NCBI GenBank assembly: GCA_964342365.1
Contig: CAYFGW010000085.1
Location: 1-17,609, forward strand
Reading direction: 5' to 3'
DNA length: 17,609 bases
Source: CAXRDE01 sp964342365
GTDB taxonomy: Bacteria; Cyanobacteriota; Sericytochromatia; UBA7694
A program made the translations under genes and the position numbers. A model generated the notes under the pieces. It was given only the letters and a program-made list of their open reading frames with translations. It ran no database searches and was not told where the DNA came from. Positions 13,349-17,609 of the stretch are shown here, piece by piece (within the stretch, counting starts at the first letter, position 1; each line of letters opens with the position of its first letter).

Positions 13349-15571
13349 TTAAAAGCGATCCGCCTGCATGACTTTGGTCCAGGCTTTGACAAAATCCTGC
13401 ACAAATTGTGCTCTGGCATCGTCGGCAGCATAGGCTTCTGCCACCGCTCGCAGTTCAGAATTGGAACCAAAAATCAGATCCACAGGGGTAGCGGTCCAGA
13501 GGCGTTTTCCGCTCTGGCGATCGTGACCCTCATAGAGTCCCGCCGTGGCGGACTTTTTCCACACTGTAGACATATCCAGCAGATTCACAAAGAAATCGTT
13601 ACTCAGCGTACCGGGACGACGGGTCAAAACCCCGTGAGCGGTATTCCCGTGATTGGCATTCAGTGTGCGCATACCGCCCACTAAAACCGCCATTTCTGGT
13701 ACCGATAGCCCCAACTGATCCGCTTTGTCCACCAGCATTTCCGGTGGCGAGAGACGACTGCGATCGTCAAAATAATTGCGGAAGCCGTCGGCGGTGGGCT
13801 CCATGACCGCAAAAGAAGCCACGTTGGTTTGCGTCTGCGCGGCATCTGCGCGACCCGGCTGAAACGGCACTTTTACGGGATACCCCGCGTCAGCGGCAGC
13901 TTTTTCAACGGCAGCAGCCCCCCCTAACACAATCATATCTGCCAGGGAAATTTGCACAGCGCCGTGAGACTGGTTAAAAGTTTGCTGGAGCTTCGTGAGA
14001 CGAGCAAGCACCTTATTCAGTTCCCCGGGCGCGTTCACCGCCCAGTCTTTCTGCGGAGCCAGACGAATCCGGGCCCCGTTGGCTCCCCCACGCATGTCGG
14101 TATTGCGAAAACTGGAGGCAGAGGCCCAGGCGGTACGTACCAGTTCCGGTATGGTGAGTCCTGAATCCAGAATTTCCTGTTTGAGGTATGCCACATGGCC
14201 TGCGTTCACCAATTGATGCTTAACCTCGGGCAGAGGATCTTGCCAGATTAACTCCATTTTTGGGGCATCGGCTCCCAGATAGCGAGCCCGTGGCCCCATA
14301 TCTCTGTGCGTGAGTTTAAACCAGGCTTTGGCAAAGGCCATTTCAAACTCAGCTGGGTTTTTATGGAAACGGGTGGCAATACGATTGTAAGCGGGATCTT
14401 TTTTGAGGGCAATGTCGGTGGTGAACATAATGGGTGCATGACGCTTGCCCTTGATATGCGCATCCGGCACCAGGTTTTTGGCTTGCCCGTTGGCGGGCAC
14501 CCACTGTACGGCTCCCGCAGGACTCTTGGCCTGCACCCACTCAAAACCGTATAGATTATCCAGATACTGCATGGTCCAGGCCACAGGATTGGCAGACCAG
14601 GCTCCTTCCAAACCACTGGTAACGGTATCTTCAGAGTGGCCCTTGCCACATTTGTTTTTCCAGCCCATGCCCTGAGCCTCGATACTTTCTGCAGCGGGTT
14701 CTTTGCCTACACAGTCGGTTTTGTGAGCCCCGTGCGCTTTACCAAAGGTGTGCCCTCCGGCGATCAGCGCTACGGTTTCTTCATCGTCCATAGCCATACG
14801 TCCAAAAGCCTCACGAATGGCTTTGGCAGCAGACAGAGGATCGTGATTGCCGCCCGGACCTTCAGGATTCACGTAAATCAGACCCATCTGGGTGGCTCCA
14901 AGGGGCTTCTGGAGTTTACCTTCTTTGGTGTAACGTTTTTTGGCCAGCATCTTGTTTTCAGGGCCCCAGAACACCTTATCGGGCTCCCACTGGTCCACGC
15001 GTCCCCCGGCAAAACCCAGGGTTTTAAAGCCCATGGACTCCAATGATACATTGCCTGTCAGCACCATCAAATCGGCCCAGGAAATTTTGCGGCCGTATTT
15101 TTTCTTGACCGGCCATAACAAACGCCGGGCTTTGTCCAGATTGGCATTGTCTGGCCAGCTGTTTAAAGGTTCAAAACGCTGCTGTCCGCCGTCTGCACCG
15201 CCCCGGCCGTCTAGCGTACGATAGGTACCCGCACTGTGCCAGGCCATGCGAATAAAAAACGGACCGTAATTACCATAATCCGCGGGCCACCAGGGCTGAG
15301 AAGTGGTAAGTGCTTTTTTAATATCTTTCTTCACGGCTTCCAGATCAAGACTTTCAAACGCCTTTGCATAATCAAAGTTTGGGCCCATGGGATCAGACTT
15401 TTTGGCGTGCTGACGCAAAGCCTGTAGGTTCAAACGTTCCGGCCACCAGTCCTGATTGCTCATGGGAACAGGGCTTTCTACAACGGTGGGTGCATTTGCA
15501 GCCATGGCAGATAAAGAAAGAGGGGCCAGAGTTAAAGCCAGAGTGAGACCTGAAAGGATTGTTTTGAACAT
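13349..15571 (-). CDS. katG: Catalase-peroxidase KatG with signal peptide
   Basis: Bifunctional heme catalase-peroxidase that destroys H2O2. The 740-aa product begins with a Sec signal peptide (about residues 1-25, cleavage near AMA-A), so it is predicted to be periplasmic, unlike the usual cytoplasmic KatG. Active-site residues are all visible: distal Arg108, Trp111 and His112 in RMAWHSAGTYR, Tyr233 in IYVNPEGPGG and Met261 in GRMAMDD. With Trp111, the last two form the Met-Tyr-Trp adduct needed for catalase activity. Proximal His274 lies in GGHTFGKAHGA. The C-terminal peroxidase-like half without heme is also full length. AGGAG lies 5 nt before the ATG. A -10-like TATATT lies at 15610-15615 on the minus strand and an OxyR-like site just beyond it. 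A strong hairpin and the cytochrome c gene lie downstream; cotranscription would fit a peroxidase-cytochrome pairing but is not shown. Confidence 0.97.
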   Translation of the reverse strand: MFKTILSGLTLALTLAPLSLSAMAANAPTVVESPVPMSNQDWWPERLNLQALRQHAKKSDPMGPNFDYAKAFESLDLEAVKKDIKKALTTSQPWWPADYGNYGPFFIRMAWHSAGTYRTLDGRGGADGGQQRFEPLNSWPDNANLDKARRLLWPVKKKYGRKISWADLMVLTGNVSLESMGFKTLGFAGGRVDQWEPDKVFWGPENKMLAKKRYTKEGKLQKPLGATQMGLIYVNPEGPGGNHDPLSAAKAIREAFGRMAMDDEETVALIAGGHTFGKAHGAHKTDCVGKEPAAESIEAQGMGWKNKCGKGHSEDTVTSGLEGAWSANPVAWTMQYLDNLYGFEWVQAKSPAGAVQWVPANGQAKNLVPDAHIKGKRHAPIMFTTDIALKKDPAYNRIATRFHKNPAEFEMAFAKAWFKLTHRDMGPRARYLGADAPKMELIWQDPLPEVKHQLVNAGHVAYLKQEILDSGLTIPELVRTAWASASSFRNTDMRGGANGARIRLAPQKDWAVNAPGELNKVLARLTKLQQTFNQSHGAVQISLADMIVLGGAAAVEKAAADAGYPVKVPFQPGRADAAQTQTNVASFAVMEPTADGFRNYFDDRSRLSPPEMLVDKADQLGLSVPEMAVLVGGMRTLNANHGNTAHGVLTRRPGTLSNDFFVNLLDMSTVWKKSATAGLYEGHDRQSGKRLWTATPVDLIFGSNSELRAVAEAYAADDARAQFVQDFVKAWTKVMQADRF

Positions 15572-15609
15572 AAAAACTCCTGAAATATGTTAATTTTTGT
15601 ACAATCTCA

Positions 15610-15615
15610 AATATA
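15610..15615 (-). promoter_or_regulatory. Candidate katG -10 element
   Basis: On the minus strand TATATT lies 38 nt before the katG ATG, which has a good Shine-Dalgarno. The hexamer 17 nt upstream is TCACAG (15633-15638), a poor -35, as expected for an activator-dependent promoter. Confidence 0.4.
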
Positions 15616-15620
15616 GCATC

Positions 15621-15648
15621 TTGACAAAAGTACTGTGATTGTTATTTT
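15621..15648 (+). promoter_or_regulatory. Candidate promoter for the PilT-like gene
   Basis: TTGACA (15621-15626), a consensus -35, is followed after 16 nt by TATTTT (15643-15648). It points toward the ATPase gene about 80 nt away. A second possible start is an extended -10, TGATACAAT, ending at 15695 without a clear -35. Confidence 0.45.
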
Positions 15649-15674
15649 TGATGGCTTTCATAGTCATGGCCTAT
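15638..15674. promoter_or_regulatory. OxyR-like tetranucleotide array upstream of katG
   Basis: ATTG-N7-TGAT-N7-ATAG-N7-CTAT matches the OxyR pattern ATAG-N7-CTAT-N7-ATAG-N7-CTAT at 13 of 16 positions, with the second pair exact (15660-15674). The site abuts the putative katG -35 position, where OxyR typically binds. The regulator itself is not in the window, so this is inferred. Confidence 0.35.
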
Positions 15675-15714
15675 GTCATTCGATTTTGATACAATGAAGC
15701 CCAAGTCTTTCATC

Positions 15715-15720
15715 GAGGAG
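15715..15720 (+). promoter_or_regulatory. Ribosome binding site that fixes the PilT-like start
   Basis: GAGGAG lies 7 nt before the GTG at 15728. The in-frame TTG at 15722 is only 1 nt away and so is not a usable start. Confidence 0.75.
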
Positions 15721-15727
15721 TTTGCCC

Positions 15728-17473
15728 GTGAGCGAAGAAACCGCCGTTGTCGAAGAAGTTACCACCATGCTAAAGCCCACCAAGCTTGAGGCTACCGCAA
15801 AGTATTTGCAAATGCTCATCGATAAGTCTATTCTGCGCGATAACGTCATGGAGCGCTACCTGCCCGCCGTACGCAGTGTTTATGACAATCTGGAATTACG
15901 GCAGATTCACGATCAAACCGTTAAAGACGTGGTAGAAGACTTTAAAAAAGAAAAGCGCGCGTACGCGATTCACCATTTTCGCGCCACCCGTACCAAATCC
16001 ACCTACCCCGGTGACGAAGCCATTATTGAAGGCGTTTATCTGGAAGTGGTCAACCCCATTCGCAATAAAAACATTGTGATCCCCATGGAGGTGGTGCACA
16101 ATATTATTCACCATCAGGTGCCCGGTTTCTTAGAAATCATGCGCAATCTCGGGGATAGCCCCATGGGCGAAACGGAAAATTATTTTGAAATCAGTAATTT
16201 TCTCAAGGTGGTGAGCGATCTGGATATGCCGCCAGAAGTGTATGAAGAGCTCGAAGCCATTCGCGAACCCATTGAAAAAATTGTGAACGAACGTTTCGCC
16301 TCCATGACGGCCGAAGAAAAAGCCCTGGATTTAAGCGGTTTTGAAAACGATGAGTACGAAAAAGAACGCAATATTCCATCGCTGTTTACCATCTTAAAAC
16401 AAATGGTGGAATGGGGCGCAGACGATATTCACATCAAACCCAACTGCCGTCCCATTGGCGTACTGCGGGGCGATATTGTGCCCCATCCTGAGTTTGAGTT
16501 CTTCATGGAACCCGAAGATACCCAGCACTACGCGTATCGTACCCTCACCGAAGAGCAAATTTTACAATTTGAAGAGACCCGCGAAATGGACACCTCGTTT
16601 GCCGTACCCGGCGTGGCCCGCTTCCGCTGTAATTGCTACTGGGCCCAGGGTGCTATTGGCATGGTACTACGTTTGATTCCCAACGATCCGTTGCCCACCA
16701 ACGTGCTGATTATTCCCCAGATTTTGAAAAAACTGGTATTTGAACGCTTAGGACTTGTACTGGTAACGGGACAAACCGGCTCTGGTAAAACCACCACCCT
16801 GGCTTCCATTATTGAATTTGCCAACCAGAATCGTAAGTCCCACGTACTGACCCTGGAAAATCCCGTGGAATACGTGTACAGCAATAAAAACTGTGTGTTT
16901 ACCCAGCGCGCCGTGGAAATTGACTCCCTGAGTTTTCCCATGGGAATGCGGGCTGCTCTGCGGGAAAAACCGGACATTATTCTGATTGGTGAGATGCGAG
17001 ATCAGGATACGATTATTGCGGGACTGAAGGCTGCTGAAACCGGCCACCTGGTGTTAAGCACCCTTCACACCAACGACTCGGTACAAACCATCAACCGTCT
17101 CATTAACACCTTCCCGCCCCATGAGCAGGAGCAGGTGCGTCTACAGCTGTCAGAAACCATCAGGGCCTCCATTTCTCAACGCTTGCTGAAACGCTGGGAC
17201 CGCCCGGGCCGGGTGTGTTCCATTGAGATTTTGCTGATCACGCCCAACGCCCGGGGCGAAAACTCCCGCGACTATATTCGTCGTAACGAAATTAACGAAT
17301 TGTATAAGGTTATTGAGACCTCTCCCTATGACGGCATGCAGACGGGGAACATGTCCCTGTTTGATTTTTATGACAATTGCGTCATTAGTGGCTCTGACGC
17401 CCTGGCACTCTCTGACGATCCGGAGCAAATGATGCAACTGATGCGCCGCGTGGCGGGCAAAGGACTCGAATAA
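15728..17473 (+). CDS. PilT-like type IV pilus/secretion ATPase with novel N-terminal region
   Basis: Cytoplasmic hexameric ATPase of the PilT/GspE superfamily, expected to drive pilus retraction or a related surface machine. The core (about residues 215-530) has WGADDIHIKP, the Walker A GQTGSGKTTT (Lys354), Walker B PDIILIGEMRD and the His box ETGHLVLSTLHTNDS. These match PilT better than PilB, and the tetracysteine zinc motif of PilB/GspE is absent. Odd points: the Asp box reads ENPVEY where PilT has EDPIEF; the PilT retraction motif AIRNLIRE is replaced by NARGENSRDYIRR; and about 215 residues precede the core, against about 100 in PilT. This acidic N-terminal region (helices plus a mixed part with YLEVVNPIRNKNIVIP) is not one I recognise. 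The 581-aa protein starts at GTG 15728. The gene is divergent from katG and is followed within 4 nt by an exported protein. Confidence 0.88.
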   Translation: MSEETAVVEEVTTMLKPTKLEATAKYLQMLIDKSILRDNVMERYLPAVRSVYDNLELRQIHDQTVKDVVEDFKKEKRAYAIHHFRATRTKSTYPGDEAIIEGVYLEVVNPIRNKNIVIPMEVVHNIIHHQVPGFLEIMRNLGDSPMGETENYFEISNFLKVVSDLDMPPEVYEELEAIREPIEKIVNERFASMTAEEKALDLSGFENDEYEKERNIPSLFTILKQMVEWGADDIHIKPNCRPIGVLRGDIVPHPEFEFFMEPEDTQHYAYRTLTEEQILQFEETREMDTSFAVPGVARFRCNCYWAQGAIGMVLRLIPNDPLPTNVLIIPQILKKLVFERLGLVLVTGQTGSGKTTTLASIIEFANQNRKSHVLTLENPVEYVYSNKNCVFTQRAVEIDSLSFPMGMRAALREKPDIILIGEMRDQDTIIAGLKAAETGHLVLSTLHTNDSVQTINRLINTFPPHEQEQVRLQLSETIRASISQRLLKRWDRPGRVCSIEILLITPNARGENSRDYIRRNEINELYKVIETSPYDGMQTGNMSLFDFYDNCVISGSDALALSDDPEQMMQLMRRVAGKGLE

Positions 17474-17477
17474 TTTT

Positions 17478-17609
17478 TTGAGAAATTTACCCCCCCTTGT
17501 TATGGCAGCCACCTGCTTACTGGTGGCTGCACCGGCCTATGGTCGAGCGACTCTGGAAGTCACCGCCACCCCGCAAAAAATTCAGCTGGGAGAAACCTTT
17601 ACCCTGCGT
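17478..17609 (+). CDS. N-terminus of an exported protein, 3' cut by window end
   Basis: Open frame running off the window. From a TTG at 17478 it reads LRNLPPLVMAATCLLVAA, then PAYG and RATLEVTATPQKIQLGETFTLR, a good signal peptide followed by a beta-strand-like start. An ATG at 17502 in the same frame is possible but gives a signal peptide without a basic n-region. AAAGGA lies about 13 nt before the TTG. The mature start (valine-rich strand, then an LGETFTL turn) resembles the N-terminus of BatD-type and other Ig-like envelope proteins, but 44 codons are too few to name it. It lies 4 nt after the ATPase stop, so the two are probably in one operon. Confidence 0.6.
   Translation, partial: MRNLPPLVMAATCLLVAAPAYGRATLEVTATPQKIQLGETFTLR

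Noticed and set aside
13189..13470. 93-codon minus-strand frame bridging the katG end and the cytochrome.
   Set aside because: It is out of frame with both genes, runs through the hairpin, and shows no signal or motif.
14248..14649. 133-codon minus-strand frame within katG.
   Set aside because: Alternative frame of a full-length, motif-complete katG.
15600..15643. ACAATC...GATTGT inverted arms in the katG/pilT divergent region.
   Set aside because: Only 6-7 bp with a spacer of about 30 nt; likely chance and weaker than the OxyR-like array.
1..17609. Mobile element, prophage, CRISPR or toxin-antitoxin island.
   Set aside because: No transposase, integrase, terminal repeats, repeat-spacer arrays or tRNA-associated attachment sites were seen.

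Overview
The window is dense, ordinary-looking bacterial chromosome of roughly 50% GC by eye. It holds about 14 protein genes, two of them cut by the window edges. I see no tRNA, rRNA, CRISPR array, insertion sequence or phage gene. Secreted and envelope proteins dominate: two lipoproteins with lipoboxes, at least five Sec-type signal peptides, a c-type cytochrome and a type IV pilus-type ATPase. These suggest an aerobic, diderm, heterotrophic bacterium. GTG and TTG starts are used, and several genes lack a Shine-Dalgarno sequence. I cannot fix the taxon. A Bdellovibrio-like or Vampirovibrio/Melainabacteria-like lineage would fit the GC and lifestyle genes, but that is a weak guess.

Layout. 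(1) 3-4143, plus strand: a 5'-truncated polynucleotide kinase-phosphatase-ligase (Pnkp RNA repair), a NudL-type Nudix hydrolase 3 nt downstream, and a catalase-like lipoprotein. (2) 4165-5317, minus strand: a two-gene unit of a complete subclass B1 metallo-beta-lactamase followed by a small LprI/DUF1311-like exported protein. (3) 5383-7717, plus strand: an exported aldo/keto reductase with an unusual insertion, nearly overlapping an exported parvulin-type prolyl isomerase. (4) 7688-8530, minus strand: an EamA-type transporter whose 3' end overlaps the isomerase. (5) 8643-9377, plus strand: a lipoprotein carrying what looks like a von Hippel-Lindau (VHL) beta domain. (6) 9446-12906, plus strand: uppP, a voltage-gated-type K+ channel with a C-terminal zinc ribbon, and a YbiT-like ABC-F ATPase, tightly packed. 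(7) 12925-15571, minus strand: a signal-peptide-bearing KatG catalase-peroxidase and, downstream, a small cytochrome c gene that appears frameshifted at an A8 run. (8) 15728-17609, plus strand: a PilT-like ATPase with a novel N-terminal region, then the start of another exported protein.

How the genes fit together. One theme is peroxide defence outside the cytoplasm: the catalase-like lipoprotein, exported KatG, and a c-type cytochrome that may be a partner. The katG/pilT divergent region carries an OxyR-like tetranucleotide array. A second theme is cell-wall maintenance and antibiotic tolerance: the B1 lactamase, the LprI-like protein, UppP and ABC-F. The Pnkp-Nudix pair points to RNA repair and nucleotide clean-up. 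No single undescribed multi-gene system stands out. The most unusual items are the bacterial VHL-domain lipoprotein, the exported aldo/keto reductase, the PilT-like ATPase, the frameshifted cytochrome and a possible leaderless-promoter pattern.
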